Assembly: GCF_014203015.1 (NCBI RefSeq)
Contig: NZ_JACHIB010000010.1
Coordinates: 62,001 to 126,000 of the forward strand
Length of the DNA stretch: 64,000 bases
Direction of reading: 5' to 3'
DNA from: Castellaniella defragrans
GTDB taxonomy: Bacteria; Pseudomonadota; Gammaproteobacteria; Burkholderiales; Burkholderiaceae_B
Shown: in pieces, positions 8,169 to 16,171 of the stretch
Layout of the letters: the number at the start of each line of letters is the position of its first letter
Numbering within the stretch: the stretch's first letter is position 1
Program-made: the position numbers and the translations under genes
Notes under the pieces: generated by a model
Databases searched by the model: none
The model's input: only the letters and a program-made list of their open reading frames with translations
What the model was told of the DNA's origin: nothing

Positions 8169-9371
8169 ATGCCCCATCCCCCGCACCCCGATCCCGCCGG
8201 ACGGGCCGGCGCCGCCCGCCGGCACCCGCCGCACATCGCCATCCTCGGCGCCGGCTTCGCCGCCCTGGCCGCCGTGCGCCGGCTCCGCCGCCAGGCGCCG
8301 CAGGCCCGGATCACGCTGATCGCGCCCGAACCGGTGTTCACCTACCTGCCCAGCCTCATCTGGATACCCACCGGCCTGCGCGACGCGGGCGACCTGCGCG
8401 TCCCGCTGCGCGGCTTCCTCGACCGGCACCGGGCCGAGTTCGTGGCGGCGCGGGCCACCGGTCTGGCCGACGGCGGGCGCCGCGTCCTGACCTCCCAGGG
8501 CGAGATCGCCAACGACGCGCTGCTGATCGCCACGGGCGGCCGCTTCCTGCGCGCGCTGCCCGGCATCGAGCATGCCCACATCCTGTGCGAGGGGCCGGAC
8601 GCGGCATGCGCGATCCGCGAGCGCCTCGTCCGGATGGACGCCGGCCGCCTGGCGTTCGGCTTCGGCACCAACCCGCGCGAGCCCGGCGCCATGCGCGGCG
8701 GGCCCATCTTCGAGCTGCTGTTCGGCATCGAGACCTGGCTGCGGCGCACGCGCCGGCGCGACCGTTTCGAGCTGACCTTCTTCCACGCCAGCGAGCGGCC
8801 GGGCGAGCGGCTCGGGGCGCGCGCGGTCCCGGCCATCCTGGCCGACATGGCCGCGCGCGGCATCCGCACGCGGCTGGGCGAGCCGCCCCGGTCCTTCACG
8901 GCCGAAGGCGTGGTCACCGCCGAGGGGTCGATCCCCGCCGACATGATCCTGTTCATGCCCGGGCTCGAAGGGCCCGACTGGGCCGCCGCCAGCGGGCTGC
9001 CCCTGTCGCCGGGCGGCTTCTTCCGGGCGGACGCCCATTGCCGCGTCGAGGGCGCGCAGCGCGTCTACGTCGCGGGGGATGCCGGCAGCCATCCGGGCCC
9101 CGACTGGCTGCCCAAGCAGGCCCACATGGCGGAATTGCAGGCCGACGCGGCCGCGCGCAACCTGCTCGACGAGCTGGCCGGCCGCCCGCCGCGCGCGCGG
9201 CCCCGGCCGGAGCTCCTGTGCGTGATCGACACCCTGGATGCCGGCACGCTGGTCTACCGCGGAGCGCGCCGGTCGTGGATGCTGCCCAGGACGCGGCTGC
9301 TTCACTGGGCCAAGAAAAGATTCGAGGCCCGCTACCTGGGCGCCCTGCGCCGGGACGCCCCCCCGGTTTAG
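8169..9371 (+). CDS. SQR-like FAD/NAD(P)-binding oxidoreductase lacking the catalytic Cys pair
   Basis: 400-residue flavoprotein of the SQR/flavocytochrome c sulfide dehydrogenase fold. The N-terminal FAD motif is HIAILGAGFAALAAVRRL and the second is QRVYVAGDAGS. No export signal is evident. Where classical SQRs carry the first redox cysteine (usually C-G/A-P before the active-site helix), this protein reads GAMRGGPIFELLFGIE, and no YTSCP-like motif follows. It is therefore unlikely to be a standard sulfide oxidase, but it may reduce quinone or handle a different sulfur or redox substrate. It is the last gene of the plus-strand operon, 30 bp after the small membrane protein, and runs towards the convergent YeeE/rhodanese operon. 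Confidence 0.82.
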   Translation: MPHPPHPDPAGRAGAARRHPPHIAILGAGFAALAAVRRLRRQAPQARITLIAPEPVFTYLPSLIWIPTGLRDAGDLRVPLRGFLDRHRAEFVAARATGLADGGRRVLTSQGEIANDALLIATGGRFLRALPGIEHAHILCEGPDAACAIRERLVRMDAGRLAFGFGTNPREPGAMRGGPIFELLFGIETWLRRTRRRDRFELTFFHASERPGERLGARAVPAILADMAARGIRTRLGEPPRSFTAEGVVTAEGSIPADMILFMPGLEGPDWAAASGLPLSPGGFFRADAHCRVEGAQRVYVAGDAGSHPGPDWLPKQAHMAELQADAAARNLLDELAGRPPRARPRPELLCVIDTLDAGTLVYRGARRSWMLPRTRLLHWAKKRFEARYLGALRRDAPPV

Positions 9372-9390
9372 GTCTCGGGAACGCCCTGCG

Positions 9391-9555
9391 CTAGAAGGTC
9401 GAGGCGCAATGCCCGCCGCTGGGCGCGACGCCCGAGCCCGCCGCGATCAGCGGCGGCTCGGCGCGCACGTTGATCGGCGCGCTGTGCGTCCAGTCCCAGG
9501 CGAAGAAGCCCACGAGCACGATCCAGAAGGCGGCGGCCAGAAATCGGAAATGCAT
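9391..9555 (-). CDS. 54-residue single-pass membrane protein (unannotated-type small ORF)
   Basis: Short ORF encoding MHFRFLAAAFWIVLVGFFAW, then DWTHSAPINVRAEPPLIAAG and a tail ending GGHCASTF. One membrane helix or uncleaved signal lies at residues 4-20, and a single cysteine lies near the C-terminus. An excellent AAGGAG site sits at the right spacing, overlapping the stop of the YeeE-type gene, whose end lies 10 bp upstream. It is thus the third gene of the rhodanese-YeeE operon. The Cys in a periplasmic tail would suit sulfur relay or assembly with the permease, but that is a guess. Confidence 0.62.
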   Translation of the reverse strand: MHFRFLAAAFWIVLVGFFAWDWTHSAPINVRAEPPLIAAGSGVAPSGGHCASTF

Positions 9556-9565
9556 GGCGGCTCCT

Positions 9566-10645
9566 TCAGAAAGCGTAGCGGCGGCGCACCCGCACGCCGA
9601 TGAGGGATCCCAGGAAGGCCATGGGCACCCAGATCCAGCCGTGCAGGCTGCCGGTGGAGATCCCGCTGACCATGGCGCCGATGTTGCAGCCGAAGGCCAG
9701 CCGCGAGCTGTAGCCCAGCAGCAGGCCGGCGATCAGGCCCACCGTCCATTGCGTCGCGTTCATGGGCTTGGCGGCGGCGGCCGGCTTGCCCGCGGCGATC
9801 CACAGGGCGCCCGCCAGGATGCCGATGTTGGTGATCGAGGTGACGTCGAGGAAGACCGATTGCGCCAGCGTCGCCGCGTTGACCGGCTCGCTCCAGAAGG
9901 CGTTGGCCGAGGGATCGAACAGATGCGCGGCCGTGGCGAGCTTGGCCGCCCACAGGCCGAAGCCGTAGACGATGCCCCAGGGCTGGCCGGCGATCACCAG
10001 GTTCAGCGCCGCCAGGACCGCCAGCAGCACGGCGCCCCACAGCAGCTTGCGGTTCCACAGCGGCGCCGCGCGCCCGGCCCAGCGCACCACGCCGAAACCG
10101 ACCAGGGCCAGGCCCGCCAGCGTCAGCAGCAGCGCGGCGGGCGCGCCGAAATGCGCCACCAGGCCGTAGGGCGGCAAGGCCCCGAGGGCCAGCCAGCGGT
10201 CCAGCGTGGCCGAGCCCAGGAAGCTGCCGAGGGCGAACAGCGGCAGGATCGCCATGTTCAGCGGAATGCCCAGGCCGGCCTTGTACAGGGTGCCCGAGCC
10301 GCAGCCGTCGGCCACCTGCATGCAGGCGCCGAACACGAAGGCGCCCACCAGCAGGCTGATGCTGGGAGGCCCGAGCGCGGCGCCCAGGTCGGTGGGATAG
10401 GCCGCCAGCAGGGGCATGGACACCGCCGCCGCGATCGCCAGCAGCACCAGCTGCGCCAGCACGCCGGACGGGTCGCGCTGCTCGATGAGCCGCCGCCAGC
10501 CGGTGGTGAAGCCGAAGCGCGCGCCCGCCAGCACCGCGCCCAGGCCGATGCCGACCAGGAACAGCAGCGCCTGGCGCAGGGCCACCGACCAGGCCAGGAA
10601 GATGCAGAAGGCGGCGACGAGGATCGCAAGGGGAAGCCGTTTCAT
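9566..10645 (-). CDS. YeeE/YedE (TsuA-type) sulfur-compound permease
   Basis: 359-residue polytopic membrane protein of the YeeE/YedE family (DUF395), whose characterised member TsuA imports thiosulfate. Nine to eleven hydrophobic helices are visible. The conserved cysteine motifs are GACMQVADGCGSGTLYKAG (about residues 105-123) and FGCNIGAMVSG (about 320-330), positions expected for the thiol relay of TsuA. It is 13 bp downstream of the rhodanese gene, so imported sulfur species and periplasmic sulfurtransfer are probably linked. Thiosulfate or another sulfane-sulfur compound is the likely substrate. Confidence 0.88.
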   Translation of the reverse strand: MKRLPLAILVAAFCIFLAWSVALRQALLFLVGIGLGAVLAGARFGFTTGWRRLIEQRDPSGVLAQLVLLAIAAAVSMPLLAAYPTDLGAALGPPSISLLVGAFVFGACMQVADGCGSGTLYKAGLGIPLNMAILPLFALGSFLGSATLDRWLALGALPPYGLVAHFGAPAALLLTLAGLALVGFGVVRWAGRAAPLWNRKLLWGAVLLAVLAALNLVIAGQPWGIVYGFGLWAAKLATAAHLFDPSANAFWSEPVNAATLAQSVFLDVTSITNIGILAGALWIAAGKPAAAAKPMNATQWTVGLIAGLLLGYSSRLAFGCNIGAMVSGISTGSLHGWIWVPMAFLGSLIGVRVRRRYAF

Positions 10646-10658
10646 GAATCCGCCGCCC

Positions 10659-11597
10659 TCAGCCGAACACGCCCTTCAGCTTGTCGAGAATCTGGCTGCC
10701 GCGGCCGGGCACGTGCTCCATCGGCCGGTTCGGATCCTGGGACCATTCGGCCATGGACTCGGGATACAGCCGCACGTTCTTCTGGCCCACGACCTCCGAC
10801 AGCGCGAACCAGTCGGTTGCCGCCCAGTGGCCGGTGTTGCAGAAGGAGATGGTTTCCGACTTGGCATCGGGCAGGAGTTCGGCGGCGATCTTGCGGGCCT
10901 CGTCCGCCGAGACGAAGATCGAGGTGCCGGGCTTGAACCAGCGGCCGTTCTCCACGTTGACCGCGCCCTGGATCGTGCCGGGCACCTGCGCCGTCGGCGC
11001 CTTGACCTTGCCCAGGTAGAAGTCCAGCGGGCGGGCGTCCACCAGCCGGACCTGCGGGTTGCCGACCTGCGCGGCCACCTGCTCGGTGGTGGCGATGATG
11101 GATTCGTCCAGCGTGGGCTCGAAGGCCGTGGCGGCCACCGGGGGGGCCGCCTGATCCTGCGGCAGGCCGGCGTCGGCCCAGGCCTTCAGCCCGCCGTTCA
11201 GCACGGACAGATCCTTCAGGCCCAGGTATTTCAGTGTCCAGTACACCCGCGCCGAGGCGCCGAAGTCGGTGCCGTCGGCGCCGGAGGAAACCACCACCGC
11301 GTGCGTGCCCCGGTCGACGCCCAGGCCGCGCACCAGTTGCGTCAGCTTGTCCAGCGGCGGGAGCTGGCCGGGATTGTTCGCCGGGCCGCGCCACTGCGCG
11401 TAGGGCGCCGAGACGGCGCCGGGAATGTGGCCGGCGGCGTAGGCGTCCGGCGGCCGGATGTCGATGACGCGCACCGACGGCTGCTGCCGGGCGGCGTCCA
11501 GTTCGGCCGGCGTGAGCAGCGGCTGGGCCGCCCAGGCGGCCGAGGAAGCGCCGAGCGCGAGAAGGAGCGCGCCCAGGCGGGCGGACAGGAGTTTCAT
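10659..11597 (-). CDS. Periplasmic tandem-domain rhodanese (sulfurtransferase)
   Basis: 312-residue protein with a signal peptide (LLLALGASSAAWA, cleavage near residue 23) and two rhodanese domains. The N-terminal domain (VRVIDIRPPDAYAAGHIPGA) appears structural. The C-terminal domain (VRLVDARPLDFYLGK) carries the active-site loop FCNTGHWAATDWFALSE, with the catalytic cysteine near residue 247. It would move sulfane sulfur between thiosulfate, persulfides and acceptors in the periplasm. It is the first gene of a three-gene operon with the YeeE-type permease and a 54-residue protein. A 24-bp inverted repeat lies in the leader just upstream of the start. Confidence 0.9.
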   Translation of the reverse strand: MKLLSARLGALLLALGASSAAWAAQPLLTPAELDAARQQPSVRVIDIRPPDAYAAGHIPGAVSAPYAQWRGPANNPGQLPPLDKLTQLVRGLGVDRGTHAVVVSSGADGTDFGASARVYWTLKYLGLKDLSVLNGGLKAWADAGLPQDQAAPPVAATAFEPTLDESIIATTEQVAAQVGNPQVRLVDARPLDFYLGKVKAPTAQVPGTIQGAVNVENGRWFKPGTSIFVSADEARKIAAELLPDAKSETISFCNTGHWAATDWFALSEVVGQKNVRLYPESMAEWSQDPNRPMEHVPGRGSQILDKLKGVFG

Positions 11598-11612
11598 GAG
11601 GATGCCTTTGAG

Positions 11613-11636
11613 GAATAAGAAAGCAATTTCTCATTC
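11613..11636. promoter_or_regulatory. 24-bp inverted repeat in the rhodanese leader
   Basis: Arms GAATAAGAAA (11613-11622) and TTTCTCATTC (11627-11636) flank GCAA and match at 9 of 10 positions. The repeat lies 16-39 bp upstream of the rhodanese start, between the AT-containing upstream region and the ribosome-binding site. It could be an operator or a leader hairpin. It shares an AT-rich GCAA core with the arsR-side repeat at 425-441 but is not the same sequence. Confidence 0.4.
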
Positions 11637-11693
11637 TCCCAGATTCGATCGCACGGCTGGCGATACCTTCAAAACCTGAAGTTATATCGGCCG

Positions 11694-11758
11694 TGCGGCT
11701 TGGCTGTTCCGCCTGGCTGTTCCGCTTGGTTGTTCCGCTTGATTGTCCCGCTTGGCCG
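11694..11758. repeat. 13-bp tandem repeat, five copies
   Basis: Five imperfect head-to-tail copies of a 13-bp unit close to TTCCGCTTGGCTG. The first and last copies diverge most. The array lies between the end of pfkB and the rhodanese promoter. The unit is not a multiple of three, so this is a non-coding minisatellite; copy-number change would alter the spacing in front of the rhodanese operon. Confidence 0.8.
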
Positions 11759-11788
11759 TCCGGCCGGCCGCCGCGCCCGCCCCCGGCC

Positions 11789-12706
11789 TCAGGTCCGCAA
11801 GGGGCCCGCCAGGTTGGCGGGGATCACCTGGATCACCCGGGCGGCGCTGTCGGTGGCGGCGGCAAGCGCCTCCAGCGGCGCGGCGCCGCCGGCCCAGGCG
11901 TGGACGAAGGCGGAGGCGAAGGCATCGCCCGCGCCGATGGTGGACACCGGCACGACGGTCCGGGCGGGATGGAAATGGCCCTGCTCGCCGTCATGGCCCT
12001 GTGCACTGTCATAGAACAGGGCGCCGCCCTGCCCCAGCGTCACCAGGATGGACTGGCCGGGCCGGCGCACCAGCCGGCGCGCGAGGTCGCGGGCCGTGTC
12101 CAGCGCAGGCGCGTCGGTGTCCAGTTCCGCGTCGCCGCACAGCCAGGCGGCCTCGCGCGCGTTGACGCACAGCAGGTCGGCCCGCTCCCACAGGCCGAGC
12201 AGGGCCTGCGGATTGGCCAGCTGCCGCGCGCCGGGCGTCACCGCCAGCCTGTGGCGCGACGCGGCCATGCGCGCCAGGGAGCGCTCCAGCCAGGCCTGGG
12301 ACTCCAGCGACAGGCCCGTCACGTAGACGACGTCGGCCGCCTCCAGGCCGGGGAAGCCCTGCTCGCCGACCCAGGCGCTGGCGCCGCGCTGCGCATAGGC
12401 GCGCGCCGAGCCGCTCTCGTCCACCATCACCACGGCCTTGCCGGTGGGCAGGGGATGGTCGGGGATGGCGGCCTGGATGCCGTGGCGCCGGAGGATGTCG
12501 CGCAGCAGGTCGCCTTCCAGGTCGCTGCCCACGCAGGCGTGGACGGTGACGTGGGCGCCGCGCGCAGCCACGTTCAGCGCGGCGTTCACCGCGCCGCCGC
12601 CGGCGTACAGGCCGATGTGCTCCACGTCCTGCTTGGCGCCGCGCATGGGCTGGACGCGGGACACGACGATGTCGACGACGGCCGCGCCGATGGTGGTGAA
12701 TTGCAT
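11789..12706 (-). CDS. PfkB-family carbohydrate/nucleoside kinase
   Basis: 305-residue kinase of the ribokinase/PfkB family. The N-terminal glycine motif is LYAGGGAVNAALNVAARG and the C-terminal signature is STIGAGDAFASAFVHAWAGG, whose GAGD aspartate is the catalytic base. The family phosphorylates sugars, nucleosides or related hydroxymethyl compounds; the substrate cannot be read here. ATG at 12706 (MQFTTIGAAVVD) is preferred over the in-frame ATG at 12724 because it starts directly at the first beta strand. It lies 59 bp downstream of the LysR gene on the same strand. Confidence 0.87.
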   Translation of the reverse strand: MQFTTIGAAVVDIVVSRVQPMRGAKQDVEHIGLYAGGGAVNAALNVAARGAHVTVHACVGSDLEGDLLRDILRRHGIQAAIPDHPLPTGKAVVMVDESGSARAYAQRGASAWVGEQGFPGLEAADVVYVTGLSLESQAWLERSLARMAASRHRLAVTPGARQLANPQALLGLWERADLLCVNAREAAWLCGDAELDTDAPALDTARDLARRLVRRPGQSILVTLGQGGALFYDSAQGHDGEQGHFHPARTVVPVSTIGAGDAFASAFVHAWAGGAAPLEALAAATDSAARVIQVIPANLAGPLRT

Positions 12707-12765
12707 GGAGTACCCGCCTGGCAATGGAAAGAAGGCCCCTCGCCGCGCCCGCGGCCCGCCGGCGC

Positions 12766-13758
12766 CTAGGGGTTCAGGACGCCGGCCACCCAGTCCGCGA
12801 AGACGCGCACGCGCCGGGGCAGATGGCGGTGATGGGGAAACAAGAGATTAACCGGCATCGGGGGCGGCGGACAATCCGGCAGGATGCCGACCAGCGCCGG
12901 CGCGCGCGCGGCGCTGGCCAGCGGCGCCTGGATCAGCCCCAGGCCCGCGCGGCAGGCGGCGTCATAGGCCGCGCTGTTGTCCACGGTGACCCGGGATTGC
13001 ATCGGGACCCGGACGACGCGGCCGGCGGCGTCCCGGTACTCGAACGCCGCCGGCCCGTCCGAGGGATTGGGGCGGTAGTCCACCAGCCAATGGCGCGCCA
13101 GGTCGCCGGGGCCACGGGGCCGGCCATGGACGCGCAGATAGCCGCGGCTGGCGAAATTGCCCAGGGGCAGCACGCCCAGCGGGCGGCAGGCGAGCGATTC
13201 GTCGGCCACCGCGCCGACCCGGATGACGCAGTCGAGCCCTTCGCCGATCATGTCGGCGCGCCGGTCGGAACTGGAGACCTCCATCCGCAAGGCCGGGTGG
13301 CGCGCCAGGAACTCGGGCAGCCGGGCCATCAGCGGGCCCGCCGCCATGCCCAGCGGCGCGCCGACCCGCAGGCGGCCGTCCAGCGGCCCGTCCGGGCGCT
13401 GGAAGAAGCCGCCGAGATCCTCCAGGTCGTCCAGTACGGGCGCGCACCGGTCCAGGAAGGCCCGGCCGTCCCCGGTCAGTCCGACCCGCCGCGTGGTCCG
13501 CTGGAGCAGCCGCGCGCCCAGACGCTTTTCCAGGCGCAGGACGGCCGTGGACACGGTCGCGCGCGGCAGCCGGAGCTGTTCCGCCGCCTGGGTGAAGCTG
13601 CCCAGGAGGGCGACCCGGATGAAGATCCGCAGGTCTTCGGCCGAGGGCGTGTAGACCGACGTGTCCTGGCCGCCACCGGCGTGCGCACCGGCCGCAGCGG
13701 CCGCACCGCCCCGGGCTTCTGCACTCCGGGCGTCTGGATTGATCGAATTTTTCGACAT
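12766..13758 (-). CDS. LysR-family transcriptional regulator
   Basis: About 330 residues. The helix-turn-helix region is EDLRIFIRVALLGSFTQAAEQL followed by PRATVSTAVLRLEKRLGARLL. The effector-binding domain follows (DGRLRVGAPLGMAAGPL...), ending VRVFADWVAGVLNP. The N-terminus before the HTH has an unusual extension of about 40 residues rich in Ala and Gly, present from either possible start (13779 or 13758). No in-frame start lies nearer the HTH. It is divergent from the SDR gene across 142 bp, the usual arrangement for a LysR regulator and its target. Confidence 0.9.
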   Translation of the reverse strand: MSKNSINPDARSAEARGGAAAAAGAHAGGGQDTSVYTPSAEDLRIFIRVALLGSFTQAAEQLRLPRATVSTAVLRLEKRLGARLLQRTTRRVGLTGDGRAFLDRCAPVLDDLEDLGGFFQRPDGPLDGRLRVGAPLGMAAGPLMARLPEFLARHPALRMEVSSSDRRADMIGEGLDCVIRVGAVADESLACRPLGVLPLGNFASRGYLRVHGRPRGPGDLARHWLVDYRPNPSDGPAAFEYRDAAGRVVRVPMQSRVTVDNSAAYDAACRAGLGLIQAPLASAARAPALVGILPDCPPPPMPVNLLFPHHRHLPRRVRVFADWVAGVLNP

Positions 13759-13900
13759 GTAATGTTGAATCAATACCATTTATCCATTATTACGAAAACA
13801 ATATAGTGTCCCCGTCCGGACCGCAAGTCCGGCGACGTGCGGGCGGCGCGCGCAAGCCTCATCCACCCGCATCCGACATCCCCGCCACCGGAGTTTCGCC

Positions 13901-14704
13901 ATGACCACGCCCACCGCTCACACACCCCATCCCGCTGCCGCGCCCGCAGCGCCCCCCATCGCCCTCATCACCGGCGGCAGCCGCGGCCTGGGGCGCGCCG
14001 CCGCCCTGCACCTGGCGCGGGCGGGATGGGACATCGTCCTGACCTACCAATCCCGCGACGACCTGGCCCGGGCGGCCGTCGCGGACATCCAGGCGCTGGG
14101 CCGCACCGCGCTCGCCCTGCCCCTGGACACCGCCCGGACGGCGGCCTTTCCCGCCCTGGCCGCCTCGCTGCCGGCGCTGTTGCGCGGCACCTTCGGCCGC
14201 GACCGCCTGGACGCGCTGGTGAACAATGCCGGCACCGGCATCGACGCCGCCTTCCTGGAGACCACCGAAGCGCAATTCGACCAGATGATGGCCGTGCACC
14301 TGAAAGGCGTGTTCTTCCTGACCCAGGCGCTGGTGCCGCTGCTGGCGGACGGCGCCCGCATCCTCAACGTCTCCAGCGGCCTGACCCGGTTCACGTTTCC
14401 CGGCAAGGCGGCCTACGCCATGATGAAGGGCGGCATCGAGGTGCTGACGCGCTACCTCGCCCAGGAACTGGGGCCGCGCGGCATCCGCGTCAATGTCCTG
14501 GCGCCCGGCGCCATCGCCACCGATTTCGGCGGCGGCGTGGTGCGCGACGATCCGCAGGTCCACGCCGCCATCGCCGGCTGCACGGCCCTGGGCCGCGTCG
14601 GCGAAGCGGACGACATCGGCGGGGCCGTCGCGGCGCTGCTGGCGCCCGGCAGCGCCTGGATCAACGGCCAGCGGATCGAGGCCTCGGGCGGCATGCGGCT
14701 TTGA
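13901..14704 (+). CDS. Short-chain dehydrogenase/reductase (SDR)
   Basis: 267-residue classical SDR. The cofactor motif is ALITGGSRGLGRAAA (TGGSRGLG), the NNAG motif is ALVNNAGTG, the catalytic serine is in ILNVSSG, and the YxxxK motif is AYAMMKGG. The C-terminus WINGQRIEASGGMRL is typical of NAD(P)-dependent 3-oxoacyl-reductase-like SDRs. Substrate unknown. The start gives an alanine/proline-rich leader of about 18 residues before the first strand. It is likely controlled by the divergent LysR protein. Confidence 0.9.
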   Translation: MTTPTAHTPHPAAAPAAPPIALITGGSRGLGRAAALHLARAGWDIVLTYQSRDDLARAAVADIQALGRTALALPLDTARTAAFPALAASLPALLRGTFGRDRLDALVNNAGTGIDAAFLETTEAQFDQMMAVHLKGVFFLTQALVPLLADGARILNVSSGLTRFTFPGKAAYAMMKGGIEVLTRYLAQELGPRGIRVNVLAPGAIATDFGGGVVRDDPQVHAAIAGCTALGRVGEADDIGGAVAALLAPGSAWINGQRIEASGGMRL

Positions 14705-14812
14705 TCCGCCCCGGGACGGCCCCCGACGCTGCTGGGAAAGTTTCTCGATCAAAGTTTTAATCAGGGTTTTCCCTGAGTACAATATCGGGTTTCTCCCTCG
14801 GCCAAATCCTTC

Positions 14813-16087
14813 ATGCCTCAATCATCTTTCCGGGCATCGGCGCCGGCATCTCCCCCGGCGCCGGCATCGGTATCGGCATTTGGTTCCAGCGGCGGGCGGG
14901 CGTCCGCGGGGGCGGTGATCTTCGCCCTGGCGATCGGCGCGTTCGCCATCGGCACGACGGAATTCGCCACCATGAGCCTGCTGCCCTACTTCGCGCGCGA
15001 CCTGGGGATCGACGCGCCCACGGCGGGCCGCGTCATCAGCGCCTACGCCCTGGGCGTGGTGGTGGGCGCCCCGCTGCTGACCGTGCTGGCCGCGCGCATG
15101 GCAAGGCGCACCCTGCTGGTGTGGCTGATGGGCCTGTTCGCCCTGTTCAACGGCCTGTGCGCCTTCGCCCCGAGCTACGAATGGCTGCTGGCGCTGCGCT
15201 TCCTGAGCGGCCTGCCCCACGGCGCCTACTTCGGCATCGGCGCGCTGATGGCCGTGTCGCTGGTGCCGCATGCGCGGCGCAACCAGGCGGTGGGCCGGAT
15301 GTTCCTGGGGCTGACGGTGGCCACCATCCTCGGCGTGCCCTTCGCCAACTGGCTGGGGCACGCGCTGGACTGGCGCTGGGGCTTCGGGCTGGTGAGCCTG
15401 TCGGGCCTGCTGACCATGGGGCTGGTCGCCTGGCTGGCGCCCCTTGGCCCGCCCGCGCCGGGCGCCAGCCCCTGGCGCGAACTGGGCGCCCTGCGCCAGC
15501 CACAGGTCTGGCTGACGCTGGCGGTCGGTGCCATCGGCTTCGGCGGCCTGTTCGCCGTCTACACCTACCTGGCCGACGTGCTGCTGGAAGTCACGGGCGT
15601 ATCCCCCACGGGGGTGCCGCTGGTGCTGGCGGTCTTCGGCGTCGGCCTGACCGTGGGCAACATTCTCGTGCCCTGGCTGGCCGACCGCGCTCCGATGCCG
15701 ACGGCGGCGGGGCTGCTGCTCTGGAGCGCGGCCATGACCGCGCTGTTCCCCCTGGCGGCCGGCAACGTCTGGGCGCTGTCGATCGACGTGTTCTTCATCG
15801 GCTTCGGCGGCGCGCTGGGCACGATCCTGCAGACCCGGCTGATGGACGTGGCCCGGCACGCGCAGGGCCTGGCCGCCGCGCTGAACCATTCCGCCTTCAA
15901 CTTCGCCAACGCCCTAGGCCCCCTGCTGGGCGGCCTGGCCATCGCGCACGGCCACGGCTGGACCTCGCCGGGCTGGGTCGGCAGCGGCCTGGCGCTGGCC
16001 GGCCTGGCGATCCTGGGGCTGTCGCTGGAGGTCGAGCGGCGGCATGCCCGGACGGGCGCCCCGGGCGCCCGCGGCCAGGCGGCCTGA
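14813..16087 (+). CDS. MFS transporter (DHA1, AraJ/PbuE-like)
   Basis: 424-residue major facilitator with 12 predicted helices. TM1 carries the DHA1 signature AIGTTEFATMSLLPYFARDLG, and the loop 2-3 motif reads ARMARRTLLVWLMG. The first 40 residues are a Ser/Ala/Pro-rich hydrophilic extension, so a later start is possible. Family members export sugars, purines or drugs; the substrate is not evident. A short perfect palindrome (CAGGG-TTTT-CCCTG, 14762-14775) lies next to a -10-like TACAAT (14778-14783) just upstream and may be its operator or promoter region. Confidence 0.88.
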   Translation: MPQSSFRASAPASPPAPASVSAFGSSGGRASAGAVIFALAIGAFAIGTTEFATMSLLPYFARDLGIDAPTAGRVISAYALGVVVGAPLLTVLAARMARRTLLVWLMGLFALFNGLCAFAPSYEWLLALRFLSGLPHGAYFGIGALMAVSLVPHARRNQAVGRMFLGLTVATILGVPFANWLGHALDWRWGFGLVSLSGLLTMGLVAWLAPLGPPAPGASPWRELGALRQPQVWLTLAVGAIGFGGLFAVYTYLADVLLEVTGVSPTGVPLVLAVFGVGLTVGNILVPWLADRAPMPTAAGLLLWSAAMTALFPLAAGNVWALSIDVFFIGFGGALGTILQTRLMDVARHAQGLAAALNHSAFNFANALGPLLGGLAIAHGHGWTSPGWVGSGLALAGLAILGLSLEVERRHARTGAPGARGQAA

Positions 16088-16115
16088 GCCGGACCGATCG
16101 GACCGGCCGCTGAAC

Positions 16116-16167
16116 CAGGCGGCCCGGATCAAGCCGCCTGAATCGGATCTCCGGCACCGGGGGTGCC
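16116..16167. terminator. Paired hairpins between convergent MFS and YghU-type genes
   Basis: Two inverted repeats: CAGGCGGC/GCCGCCTG (16116-16123 with 16133-16140) and GGCACC/GGTGCC (16153-16158 with 16162-16167). They lie between the stops of two convergent genes. There is no clear T-tract, so termination is inferred. Confidence 0.45.
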
Positions 16168-16171
16168 AGGA

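Noticed and set aside
11694-11758. 13-bp repeats considered as a plasmid-type iteron origin
   Set aside because: No replication initiator gene nearby, and the surrounding genes are chromosomal; treated as a minisatellite.
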